A stretch of DNA of 8,070 bases from assembly GCA_021804185.1 (NCBI GenBank), contig JAJZKL010000027.1, positions 1 to 8,070 of the forward strand, read 5' to 3'. Position 1 is the stretch's first letter, and each line of letters opens with the position of its first letter. Below, piece after piece: positions 1 through 5,994 of the stretch. A program made the translations under genes and the position numbers. The notes under the pieces are model-generated. The model saw nothing but the letters and a program-made list of their open reading frames with translations. It ran no database searches and had not been told where the DNA came from. The DNA comes from Thermoplasmata archaeon. GTDB lineage: Archaea > Thermoplasmatota > Thermoplasmata > Thermoplasmatales > Thermoplasmataceae.

Positions 1-485
1 GGGTCACTCCCGCTCTGGTGTTTGATAACAGCGACTCCGACTCTTTCCCCAAGTATTGAAATCTGCTCTATGGCACCAGCCCTGAATGTATCTGAGGCAG
101 CCACCACAACCCTCTTTCCATTCTTCCTGAGATAGTTTGCAACCTTGGCCACAGTGGTCGTTTTTCCTGTGCCGTTGATCCCGAGGAAAAGCATGACATA
201 GGGCTTCTCATGAGGATCGAGGATGTCTGGGAGATTCTTCTGCACATCAAAAATGGGGATTATGGCATTCCTTAGAGCCTCAACATATCTCTCGACAGAA
301 ATCTTCTTTCCCTCAATGTCAAGATTCTCCTCCATGCTCTTCCAGATTCTTTCCGCAACATCGAGGGAAACGTCAGATTCCACGAGAGTCTCTATGATCT
401 TCGACTCAAGATCCGATTTCCTCACAAACTCTTCGGAAGATTTCGAAAATAAACCGCTGAACTTCTTCTTCAGGTTGTCGAACAT
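1..485 (-). CDS. ftsY: Signal recognition particle receptor FtsY, 5' part (cut by the left window edge)
   Basis: FtsY is the membrane-associated GTPase that receives the SRP-ribosome complex and hands nascent membrane proteins to the translocon. The 161 residues visible comprise a short charged N-terminal stretch starting MFDNLKKKF, a helical N domain to about residue 90, and the start of the G domain. The G1 P-loop GINGTGKTTT is at 102-111 and the G2 motif DTFRAGA at 132-138, both diagnostic of SRP-type GTPases. The DTFRAGA form and FtsY-like N-terminus favour FtsY over the SRP54 paralogue, and there is no long acidic A domain. The remaining G domain lies beyond base 1. The start ATG (485-483) is one base after the prefoldin stop codon (TGA-C-ATG), so it is the last visible gene of the pgk-pfdA-ftsY operon. 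No Shine-Dalgarno is visible; re-initiation or coupling is likely. Confidence 0.95.
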   Translation of the reverse strand, partial: MFDNLKKKFSGLFSKSSEEFVRKSDLESKIIETLVESDVSLDVAERIWKSMEENLDIEGKKISVERYVEALRNAIIPIFDVQKNLPDILDPHEKPYVMLFLGINGTGKTTTVAKVANYLRKNGKRVVVAASDTFRAGAIEQISILGERVGVAVIKHQSGSD

Positions 486-486
486 G

Positions 487-903
487 TCACTGTTTCTGAT
501 TCTGGGCACTGGCCTGCTGTACCACTGTCAGGAGGGTCTCATACCTGTTCTCGCTTTCCTTCCTCTTCTCAAGGAGTGAATCCATAGAGGCTTGAAGTGA
601 CTGCAACTCGCTTTTAAGCCTGTTCTCAACGTTTTCAGCACTGTCCTCGCGGTAAATGCCCGATCCAATAGGTAGGAGCAGTTTGTCAAAATTCTCAATC
701 CTGGCGTTCACATAAACACCATAACCGATTGATACCCTGGTTTCGTTACCCTCTATGTTCTTCCTGTTCCCGATAACGGAAAGGCTCAGATTAATCTCGT
801 CGACGACCCTGCCTATCCTTGATATCTGGTCGTTATAGGATTCGATCACACCCTTGAGATATTCAAGTTCCTGAATCAGACTTTCACGTGCATCCTGTTC
901 CAT
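487..903 (-). CDS. pfdA: Prefoldin alpha subunit
   Basis: Alpha subunit of prefoldin (GimC), the jellyfish-shaped cytosolic hexamer (2 alpha, 4 beta) that captures unfolded proteins and passes them to the thermosome. The 138-residue product fits the family length. It has an N-terminal coiled coil (about 1-45), a central beta-hairpin region (about 57-88, with YGVYVNARIENFDKLLLPIG typical of archaeal PfdA), and a C-terminal coiled coil (about 89-130). The frame is open to a further ATG at 966, but that would put 21 residues inside pgk. The ATG at 903-901 gives the normal MEQDARES start and lies one base after the pgk stop (TGA-A-ATG). Association of pfdA with ftsY is common in archaea; cotranscription with pgk is the less usual part. 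The beta subunit is not in this window. Confidence 0.93.
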   Translation of the reverse strand: MEQDARESLIQELEYLKGVIESYNDQISRIGRVVDEINLSLSVIGNRKNIEGNETRVSIGYGVYVNARIENFDKLLLPIGSGIYREDSAENVENRLKSELQSLQASMDSLLEKRKESENRYETLLTVVQQASAQNQKQ

Positions 904-904
904 T

Positions 905-2152
905 TCAATTCCCCGAGAATATTTTCTTGCTTTCCTTGAGCGCTTCCAACACGGGCATTGGGTCACCGGATAAATAACTTATGAGAGCTCCCCCGCCTGT
1001 GGACGTGTGATCGAATTTATCCATGAGGTCAAGTTTCTCCAGTGCGTTGAGTGTGTGACCTCCGCCCGCTATCTTCATGCCCGGGTTCATGGATATTGCT
1101 GTCATGATCTCCCTTGTTCCCGCAGCGTACTCAGACATCTCATACATCCCCATGGGACCGTTCAGGAATATTGATTTAGCCTTTCTTATCTCGTCTATAT
1201 AGTTCACAATCGTGTCCACTCCGATATCCGCCATGAGTTCGTCGTCCGGCATTTTCTGTGATATCGCCACTCTCCTCTTCGAGGGATTGAGAACGCAGTC
1301 CTGCGGCACAAGAATATTGCCATCGTATTTCTTCACAAGATCCTTGCAGGTGTTGATGAGATCTTCCCAGTTCTTGTTGCTCCTGACAATGAACTCCCGG
1401 TTTTTCTTTCCGATGTCAATTCCCACTGCCCAGAGAAAAGCGTTGCCAACGACGCCTCCAGTTATCACCCTGTCAGAAATTCCCTTGTCAAGGAAATTCT
1501 TTGCAACGGAAATGGACTCGTTTATCTTGGACCCAGCAAGAATCGCCACCTTGGGTCTCGAATCATCTTTCATGAACCTCTCGAGTGAAACTATTTCCTT
1601 CTCAATTAGTCTGCCTGCAATGTTGGGAATCAGTCTGTGAAAACCAACCAGTGTTGTCTGCGGCCGGTGTATTGCAGGAAAAGCATCGTTGACAAAGTAA
1701 TCCATCAGGGGAAGCAGGCCTTTTACAATATGGCTCTTCTCCATGGTTTCAAGATCGTCGCCATCAATATCAATCTCCTCGGAGTAGAATCTTGTGTTCT
1801 CAAGCATAAGTATCTCTCCGCTTTTTAATTCGCCTACAGCCCTCACAACGTCTTCGCCAAAAAGTGAATCCACAAACTTCACCTTTCTTCCCAGGAGCCT
1901 CTGCAGATATACCGCGTGGGATCTGAGCGAGGTGAAATCCTCCTTTCCGGGTCTGCTCTGGTGAGCCAGTATAACCACCCTTGATCGGGAGAGAGTTCTG
2001 AGCGTTTCAAAATGTGCAAGGAATCTTGTCGATCCTGTTATCTCTCCCGTAATGGGGTTGATTGGCGAGTTTATGTCCAGCCTTAAAAAAACAGTTTTAT
2101 CAATCAGGTCAAAGGAGTCTAGCGTGAAGAAATCCAATTTAGATCCTTTCAT
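905..2152 (-). CDS. pgk: Phosphoglycerate kinase, archaeal type
   Basis: Cytosolic enzyme interconverting 1,3-bisphosphoglycerate plus ADP and 3-phosphoglycerate plus ATP; in Thermoplasmatales-like organisms probably used mainly in gluconeogenesis (inference). The 415 residues match the family. N-domain substrate-site motifs are RLDINSP (24-30), HQSRPG (64-69), LENTRFY (117-123) and NDAFPAIHR (155-163). C-domain nucleotide-site motifs are AGSKINES (206-213, with the conserved Lys 209), GGVVGNAF (232-239), NGPMGMYE (331-338), GGGHT (363-367, the archaeal form) and STGGGA (384-389). No active-site loss is seen. The ATG start is supported by a TATA-like box centred about 24 nt upstream, giving an almost or fully leaderless mRNA. 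First gene of the operon continuing into pfdA and ftsY. Confidence 0.96.
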   Translation of the reverse strand: MKGSKLDFFTLDSFDLIDKTVFLRLDINSPINPITGEITGSTRFLAHFETLRTLSRSRVVILAHQSRPGKEDFTSLRSHAVYLQRLLGRKVKFVDSLFGEDVVRAVGELKSGEILMLENTRFYSEEIDIDGDDLETMEKSHIVKGLLPLMDYFVNDAFPAIHRPQTTLVGFHRLIPNIAGRLIEKEIVSLERFMKDDSRPKVAILAGSKINESISVAKNFLDKGISDRVITGGVVGNAFLWAVGIDIGKKNREFIVRSNKNWEDLINTCKDLVKKYDGNILVPQDCVLNPSKRRVAISQKMPDDELMADIGVDTIVNYIDEIRKAKSIFLNGPMGMYEMSEYAAGTREIMTAISMNPGMKIAGGGHTLNALEKLDLMDKFDHTSTGGGALISYLSGDPMPVLEALKESKKIFSGN

Positions 2153-2170
2153 CAGTTTACATGATACGGT

Positions 2171-2180
2171 GTATATATTT
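2171..2180 (-). promoter_or_regulatory. TATA box for the pgk-pfdA-ftsY operon
   Basis: The minus strand reads AAATATATAC, the most TATA-like sequence in the 202-base gap upstream of pgk. Its centre is about 24 nt before the pgk ATG, the spacing expected when the transcript begins at or next to the start codon. A small inverted repeat, GCTCA (2194-2198) and TGAGC (2207-2211), lies just upstream at about -42 to -59 from the ATG and could be a regulator site, but it is too short to be sure. Confidence 0.6.
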
Positions 2181-2326
2181 GTTTATTTGGTGGGCTCAGG
2201 TTGATGTGAGCGGATTCAGAGCAGAAACAGCAGCAGTCATTCGTCATGATCGCCTCTTGCGACCCCGTATCGACAAATATGGTCTTTGAATGCAAAATTA
2301 TGAATCAAATGTTTAAGAAATTATTT

Positions 2327-2345
2327 TATCTGCAAAATGCAGATA
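2327..2345 (-). terminator. Perfect 8-bp stem-loop behind the transporter gene
   Basis: TATCTGCA (2327-2334) and TGCAGATA (2338-2345) form a perfect 8-bp stem with a 3-base loop, beginning 9 nt after the stop codon of the transporter gene. The position suggests a transcript 3' end structure. It is not followed by a clean T-run on the minus strand (AAATAATTTCTT follows), so it may instead stabilise the 3' end or be a protein site. Confidence 0.4.
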
Positions 2346-2354
2346 CCCAGGATT

Positions 2355-3422
2355 TCAGGAAGATGTTTCCGTATTCTCAGCTAACTCCCTCAGTTTCCTG
2401 TTCCTGTCCATCATGAAAATGATTGTGTTCAGCCAGGCATAGATCCAGACGATGTTCAGCGCAGCTGCAATGGCTGTGAATACCCAGATGAGCCCGTGCT
2501 CGTTTGTTATGGAGATCATGCGGACAGTCGAGATTGCGAATAGGCCAAGAGGAAAGCCATAGGCCCATGAACTCATGCTTCCCCTCGGAGGTCTGGTAAA
2601 AATTATGATGGTCACAACAAGGAAATTCCATATTTCAAAGCCCCAGAGCATAAGAGAAACGAAGCCGGCAGTTGAAGGGGAAAACTGGAAAATATGGAGT
2701 TTATTAAATGACACTATGGATAGTATATTTATCACGATTAGGCTTGCTATGCCGACCGGGAGCATGGTCGTGGGAAGGGTCTCATGAACCTTATTCGTGA
2801 CGTGTCCCGAGAGGGCCAGGGAACCGATGAATATGTAGAGGAAGAAGAAGATGCCCAGTCCGATAATGGTCAGATAGTAAATCACAGAACCGGTGCCTCC
2901 TCCGTAAAATCCAATGAGATCCGACCCCAGAAACACGCCCGTACCTATTGCCAGTGGCGGTATGACCACGGCATAATTGATCTCCTTGAGGTTTATTTCC
3001 TTGGTGTAAAGCCTGTAGCCGAGTATAACGCCGAGAATGAGGGCAAGTGAATATTCTACCAGATAGTTCAGGAGCGAGAAGGATGCTGAAAAAGAGGAAA
3101 GTCCATAAAAGTAAATCAGCTGGGAATTGCTGATAAAACCGATAATCGGGATGAGAGATATGAAACTCAGCCTGGTCAGATTGTCCCAGTGTCCATGGAT
3201 CTTCTCATGGATCAGTATGCCTCTGGTGGACCATAAAACAAGTATGACAAAGAAGAGGATTATGCCCAATGCCATTAAACCATTTCCAAGGTAGAAAAAA
3301 GGCACGAAACCGTCCTGCTGATATGCAAGTATATAGACTTCGGCAAGGGCAAGGGTGGCGATGGACATTCCGAACCACTCGGATCCAAAAACGGAGATTG
3401 TGTTTTTATTCGTCTGAAACAC
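2355..3422 (-). CDS. TDT-family (TehA/SLAC1/Mae1-type) membrane transporter
   Basis: Integral membrane protein of 355 residues with about ten predicted helices (roughly 18-33, 41-65, 85-105, 113-136, 150-168, 177-205, 217-238, 250-276, 285-303, 311-337) and a short charged cytosolic tail. Family-like segments are FGSEWFGMSIATLALAE near the N-terminus, HETLPTTMLPVGIASL (213-228) and SWAYGFPLGLFAISTVRM (285-302), matching the conserved helices of the tellurite-resistance/dicarboxylate transporter family. Members pass anions, C4-dicarboxylates or sulfite; the substrate cannot be read from sequence. The start is GTG (3422-3420), 11 nt after the stop of the CMD-like gene; it is preferred over the ATG at residue 19 because the earlier residues belong to helix 1. 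GGTGG immediately precedes it, too close for a normal Shine-Dalgarno. Second gene of a two-gene unit; an organic-acid or sulfite role is only a guess. Confidence 0.8.
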   Translation of the reverse strand: MFQTNKNTISVFGSEWFGMSIATLALAEVYILAYQQDGFVPFFYLGNGLMALGIILFFVILVLWSTRGILIHEKIHGHWDNLTRLSFISLIPIIGFISNSQLIYFYGLSSFSASFSLLNYLVEYSLALILGVILGYRLYTKEINLKEINYAVVIPPLAIGTGVFLGSDLIGFYGGGTGSVIYYLTIIGLGIFFFLYIFIGSLALSGHVTNKVHETLPTTMLPVGIASLIVINILSIVSFNKLHIFQFSPSTAGFVSLMLWGFEIWNFLVVTIIIFTRPPRGSMSSWAYGFPLGLFAISTVRMISITNEHGLIWVFTAIAAALNIVWIYAWLNTIIFMMDRNRKLRELAENTETSS

Positions 3423-3433
3423 CCACCAAAAGA

Positions 3434-4192
3434 TTATTTCTCATTATTTCCACTGTCAAGCTTTGAAACTATATCGCTGAGCATATCCATTGAGGTTGTG
3501 ATAACCTTGTTTCCTGTCACGAAGCGTGCGATGGATATTGCATCTTCCATGTTTCTGATGTTCCCTCCGTTTCTGAAATACTGATTGAGATAAACCGGGG
3601 CGCAGCTCTGATCCCTCAGCGACACGCTGATCGCAAAAGCGACCAAGAAAACGGTCTTCTTATCAAGAGAGAAGGGCGACAGCAGTTCCATTCTTTCTCT
3701 TATGTGCTCATCAAAGAGATCAAAGGAGAGTTTTGAGAGTGCAGAAAGGTTCTCTGGCGGTTGAGCATTCCCGGATTCTCTTATCACGTTGGCCATAATC
3801 TTCTCGGCCTCCTTATCCCTGAGCTCAATGGCTTCGAACGATGAAACGACAGGCAGTATTGAAGTCATTGTTGAAAGTGTCGAAGCCATCACGGCCATTT
3901 TGGAAATTTTTATCACATCAAGAATATCATCAACTGCAGCATCAAACTTTTTAGCCAGCCTGTAATGAATCAGAGAGGATTCCCGCTGGCCCTGTGCCAG
4001 TGATACGGCCAGAGCCACCAGCGGTACCAGTTTTCTGGGTGTCATTGTTCTCCCCAGGAAAAGCCTCATATTCTCCGTAAACTGCTCTTCCGCCATTTCC
4101 TCATTGATTTTGCCGAGCATCCTTATCGCTTCCGGCGTAGCCCCAAGAGTACCTCTGGCGAATGTGTCTATTTCCTCAAGTTTGCTGCTCAT
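3434..4192 (-). CDS. Tandem carboxymuconolactone-decarboxylase-like (AhpD-fold) protein
   Basis: All-alpha, soluble protein of 252 residues that looks like two fused CMD/AhpD-type repeats. Repeat one covers about 35-110 (FLGRTMTPRKLVPLVALAVS, then H76 and a DDILDVI helix). Repeat two covers about 160-240 (LSPFSLDKKTVFLVAFAISV, then NIRNMEDAISIARFVTG). In AhpD-like enzymes each repeat has CxxCxxxH. Here repeat one reads Q69xxS72xxxH76, and repeat two reads D194xxC197xxxY201. Neither redox cysteine pair survives, so thiol-peroxidase activity is unlikely; a binding, decarboxylase-like or scaffold role is possible. The assignment rests on the overall pattern and is moderately certain. The ATG (4192) is supported by a TATA-like box 24 nt upstream. 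It is followed after 11 nt by the TDT transporter gene, so the two are probably cotranscribed. Confidence 0.65.
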   Translation of the reverse strand: MSSKLEEIDTFARGTLGATPEAIRMLGKINEEMAEEQFTENMRLFLGRTMTPRKLVPLVALAVSLAQGQRESSLIHYRLAKKFDAAVDDILDVIKISKMAVMASTLSTMTSILPVVSSFEAIELRDKEAEKIMANVIRESGNAQPPENLSALSKLSFDLFDEHIRERMELLSPFSLDKKTVFLVAFAISVSLRDQSCAPVYLNQYFRNGGNIRNMEDAISIARFVTGNKVITTSMDMLSDIVSKLDSGNNEK

Positions 4193-4210
4193 GGCTGATC
4201 ATAGGAGCAT

Positions 4211-4220
4211 AATTCATAAA
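4211..4220 (-). promoter_or_regulatory. TATA-like box for the CMD-like/transporter unit
   Basis: The minus strand reads TTTATGAATT. The centre of TTTATGAA lies about 24 nt before the ATG at 4192, which again predicts a transcript starting at the start codon. No Shine-Dalgarno is visible, in keeping with leaderless initiation. Confidence 0.5.
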
Positions 4221-4241
4221 TCAATCCCGCAAAAATTGTGG

Positions 4242-4261
4242 AAAAATCCCATGCATTGGGA
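4242..4261 (-). terminator. Hairpin plus T5 run behind the Lrp-type regulator gene
   Basis: Read on the minus strand, TCCCA, a 5-base loop ATGCA and TGGGA form a short stem that runs directly into TTTTT (4246-4242). It begins about 25 nt after the regulator's stop codon. Archaeal RNA polymerase ends mainly at T-runs, so this is a reasonable terminator separating the regulator from the downstream CMD-like gene. A second T5 run follows at 4235-4231. Confidence 0.5.
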
Positions 4262-4286
4262 ATAACGGAAATACAAAGTTCGTGAT

Positions 4287-4802
4287 TCACGGAAATATTT
4301 CATCGAGAATGACTTCAAGATCAATGTCGTAAATGCCGAACTTGGGAAGCTCTTTCCTTGCATAATTACGTATCTCGGAGCAATCCTCGCCGATGATTTC
4401 CATCCGGAACCTTCTCTGTCCGGTGGTGACCAGAGTTCTCTTTATCATTGGCTGCTGCCTGGAAAACTGGATCAGATCGTCAATGCTCTCGGGTGGTACA
4501 TTAAATGCCAGCACGGCCCTGCATGCATAACCTATCTTTCCGTAATCAATTCCAGCTCTGCAGTCCTTGAGTATTTCTCGCTTCTTGAGAAGATTTATTC
4601 TGTCCCTCACGGTCCACATGCTTTTTCCTGTCTCTCTTGCTATCTCCTCATATGCAAGCCAACAGTTCTTTTCCAGCAGATCGATTATCTGCAGATCAAG
4701 TGCATCGATCCTGTGAGATTTCAACGATGGACTATTCCAAATGGATATATAATCTGACACAAAAGAAACGATGGAACAATCCATGTTTGCCAAAAAACTC
4801 AT
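4287..4802 (-). CDS. Lrp/AsnC-family transcriptional regulator
   Basis: DNA-binding regulator of the Lrp/AsnC type, 171 residues from the chosen start. The winged helix-turn-helix is about 33-80: RIDALDLQIIDLLEKN opens it as in AsnC proteins, and GKSMWTVRDRINLLKKREIL carries the recognition helix and wing. The C-terminal half (about 93-168, from CRAVLAFNVP to DIDLEVILDEIF) fits the alpha/beta RAM-type oligomerisation and ligand domain, although the effector is unknown. The N-terminal 30 residues are an unusual extension. The frame also allows a TTG start at 4808; the ATG at 4802 is preferred, and an ATG at 4784 is possible. A 15-bp palindrome covers the promoter, which suggests autoregulation. 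It is divergent from the 51-codon small gene and lies upstream of the CMD-like/transporter unit; both are candidate targets. Confidence 0.85.
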   Translation of the reverse strand: MSFLANMDCSIVSFVSDYISIWNSPSLKSHRIDALDLQIIDLLEKNCWLAYEEIARETGKSMWTVRDRINLLKKREILKDCRAGIDYGKIGYACRAVLAFNVPPESIDDLIQFSRQQPMIKRTLVTTGQRRFRMEIIGEDCSEIRNYARKELPKFGIYDIDLEVILDEIFP

Positions 4803-4818
4803 GTTCAAAGAAGCGCCT

Positions 4819-4841
4819 GAAATAGCCTATTTCTATGAAAT
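4819..4841. promoter_or_regulatory. Palindromic operator candidate over the regulator promoter
   Basis: GAAATAG (4819-4825), one base, then CTATTTC (4827-4833) is a perfect 15-bp dyad. It overlaps a second one, ATTTC (4829-4833), TAT, GAAAT (4837-4841), giving three alternating half-sites. The first dyad sits 17-31 nt upstream of the ATG at 4802, where a TATA box for a leaderless transcript would lie (minus strand GAAATAGG). A site of this length and A/T-rich dyad shape is typical of Lrp/AsnC proteins, so it may be the regulator's own repression site. Confidence 0.5.
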
Positions 4842-4884
4842 TTTCCTGATTTTATTCGTCGTTTGCCGACTTGTACTTCAGCAA

Positions 4885-4896
4885 AGTATTAATACT
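4885..4896 (+). promoter_or_regulatory. TATA box within a perfect 12-bp palindrome, for the 51-codon gene
   Basis: AGTATTAATACT is a perfect 12-bp palindrome. Its core TATTAATA is centred 26.5 nt before the ATG at 4917, the classic archaeal TATA spacing for a leaderless mRNA. The symmetry may be incidental to a TATA box or may be a repressor site. It lies in the intergenic region shared with the divergent Lrp-type gene. Confidence 0.6.
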
Positions 4897-4916
4897 GAAA
4901 TAAGTTCAACGATTTA

Positions 4917-5072
4917 ATGGCACAAAAACCTGCAAAAGGAGAATTTAGAGAAGAGCTATTGGTTGAAATGGAAAACCCTGGGGAAATTTCAGGTAAGTCC
5001 ATGAGAATATCTGTGGTTTCCAACCGCAGAGACGATTTTTCCTACTACTTCAGCCATGGAAACGCGGATTGA
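4917..5072 (+). CDS. Small hypothetical protein, 51 residues
   Basis: ATG to TGA reading frame of 51 codons starting MAQKPAKGEF and ending YYFSHGNAD. The product is soluble and charged (7 Lys/Arg, 9 Asp/Glu), with no cysteine, no membrane segment and no signal peptide. The C-terminal half (MRISVVSNRRDDFSYYFSHG) looks strand-forming. I do not recognise a family. Support comes from the TATA box at the exact expected distance, the lack of any competing frame in this gap, and its place as the only plausible gene between two divergently oriented promoters. No Shine-Dalgarno is present, consistent with a leaderless message. It is divergent from the Lrp-type gene and may be controlled by it. A chance ORF of this length cannot be excluded. 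Confidence 0.5.
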   Translation: MAQKPAKGEFREELLVEMENPGEISGKSMRISVVSNRRDDFSYYFSHGNAD

Positions 5073-5204
5073 GGACATCCTCAAACCAACCATTTTTGGA
5101 TTATTAGTTTTGGAGTAACCGGTTTCTTCAAGCATTTCTGTTCCGAATAAGATTATCCTAAAGACTGGGCAGAAGATCCTATCCTACTAGACAGTCTCTG
5201 GAAC
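5073..5204. other. Intergenic stretch with T-run and weak inverted repeats, no gene seen
   Basis: Between the small gene and the nucleotidyltransferase promoter no coding frame is convincing. GAGGA (5071-5075) and TCCTC (5078-5082) form a near-palindrome at the small gene's stop codon, and a T5 run at 5093-5097 (CCATTTTTGG) could end its transcript. AGACTG (5162-5167) and CAGTCT (5192-5197) form a loose 6-bp inverted repeat of unclear meaning. Confidence 0.3.
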
Positions 5205-5205
5205 C

Positions 5206-5213
5206 AATAAATA
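5206..5213 (+). promoter_or_regulatory. TATA box for the nucleotidyltransferase gene
   Basis: AATAAATA is centred 26.5 nt before the second in-frame ATG (5236), but only 14.5 nt before the first (5224). The transcript should therefore start at about 5236, after the first ATG, which decides the start codon of the gene. Confidence 0.6.
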
Positions 5214-5235
5214 GATTTACCACATGCGGACAGAC

Positions 5236-5973
5236 ATGCAAGGGATTATCACTGCGGCGGGCAGGGGGACCAGATCCGGCCTGGACGGAAAACTAAGGAA
5301 GGAGATGCTGCCCATTTATTACAGGGAAGGGGACAGGATCGTGCTCAGACCCATGATAGAGGTAATTGCAAGCATGATGAGGTCCCAGGGAGTTGACAGG
5401 ATTTCGATTGTCCTCGACCCTGCAGACAGGAGAACCGCGGAATACATATCGGCAAACGTACCACACTCCAGGATTGTCTACCAGGAGCCAAGGAACGGCT
5501 ATGGTGGCGCTGTTCTTAGTGCGGGGTACACTGTGATGGGCGATTATTTTCTGCTCAATGCAGGTGATGGCATACTCCTCAAGGAGAACCTGTTCAGCAG
5601 AATGATCAAAATGCGTGAGTCTGGCACATGCAGGAATGTTCTGGTTGTGATGGAGGTTGACAATCCACAGAATTACGGCACTGCAGAGTTAAGTATCGAG
5701 AGCGGTAAGGCTTACGTCACCGGAGTGGTGGAAAAGGATCCCAACAGCAGAAGCAAATTTGCTATGTGTGCCGTTTATCTACTGGATAGGTCGATTATGG
5801 ATCATCTGTCTCATGACAGGTCTGGCAACATTGAGCTCACACCCGCCATCCAGAAATCGATAGAGGATGGGGTGAGAACCTGCGCGATCAGGGTAAAGAA
5901 ATCCGAATGGGCCAGCCTTGGTCAGGTAACGGATTATGCAAACGTCGTAAACAGGAGCCTGAAATTCTTTTAG
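5236..5973 (+). CDS. Sugar-1-phosphate nucleotidyltransferase (probably UTP/dTTP-glucose-1-phosphate type)
   Basis: Joins a nucleoside triphosphate and a hexose-1-phosphate to give an NDP-sugar plus pyrophosphate. The 245 residues carry the GT-A-like fold motifs in order: AAGRGTR (7-13, nucleotide loop), RKEMLP (21-26, activating Lys), QEPRNGYGGAV (83-93, base and sugar contact), NAGDG (108-112, metal-binding Asp), NPQNYGTAE (143-151), VVEKDP (164-169), LTPAIQ (201-206) and EWASLGQVTDY near the C-terminus. There is no C-terminal left-handed beta-helix. The frame also begins at ATG 5224, but the TATA spacing and the family-typical MxGIITAAG start favour 5236. It converges on the UDP-sulfoquinovose synthase gene, which needs UDP-glucose, so this enzyme may supply it. 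The nucleotide and sugar cannot be fixed from sequence; dTTP/RmlA-like use is the alternative. Confidence 0.85.
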   Translation: MQGIITAAGRGTRSGLDGKLRKEMLPIYYREGDRIVLRPMIEVIASMMRSQGVDRISIVLDPADRRTAEYISANVPHSRIVYQEPRNGYGGAVLSAGYTVMGDYFLLNAGDGILLKENLFSRMIKMRESGTCRNVLVVMEVDNPQNYGTAELSIESGKAYVTGVVEKDPNSRSKFAMCAVYLLDRSIMDHLSHDRSGNIELTPAIQKSIEDGVRTCAIRVKKSEWASLGQVTDYANVVNRSLKFF

Positions 5974-5994
5974 GAACCGGAAAAGCAGGCTCCT
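5953..5994. terminator. 9-bp inverted repeat between convergent genes
   Basis: AGGAGCCTG (5953-5961) and CAGGCTCCT (5986-5994) are perfect complements separated by 24 bases. The left arm is in the last codons of the nucleotidyltransferase gene, and the right arm ends one base before the stop codon of the convergent synthase gene. The loop holds T-rich TTCTTTT on the plus strand and CTTTT on the minus strand. A shared two-way transcript end is the simplest reading. Confidence 0.4.

Noticed and set aside
904..966. Longer prefoldin start at 966
   Set aside because: It would add 21 basic residues encoded inside the pgk 3' end; the ATG at 903 gives the normal family N-terminus.
1212..1640. Plus-strand open frame of 142 codons inside pgk
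   Set aside because: It is antisense to a fully motif-complete phosphoglycerate kinase and its translation shows no domain-like pattern.
2190..2260. Possible C/D box small RNA upstream of pgk
   Set aside because: ATGACGA and CTGA-like pieces occur on the minus strand, but the full C, D', C', D order and spacing is not met.
2161..2289. Plus-strand 42-codon frame starting next to the pgk promoter
   Set aside because: No TATA box at the right distance, no recognisable product, and it covers the pgk promoter on the other strand.
2784..3050. Plus-strand frame of 88 codons, acidic product
   Set aside because: It lies antisense within the membrane transporter gene; the acidic run mirrors hydrophobic codons on the other strand.
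4281..4291. Short palindrome CGTGATTCACG at the regulator stop codon
   Set aside because: Five-base arms over a stop codon are expected by chance; the hairpin with T-run just downstream is the better terminator.
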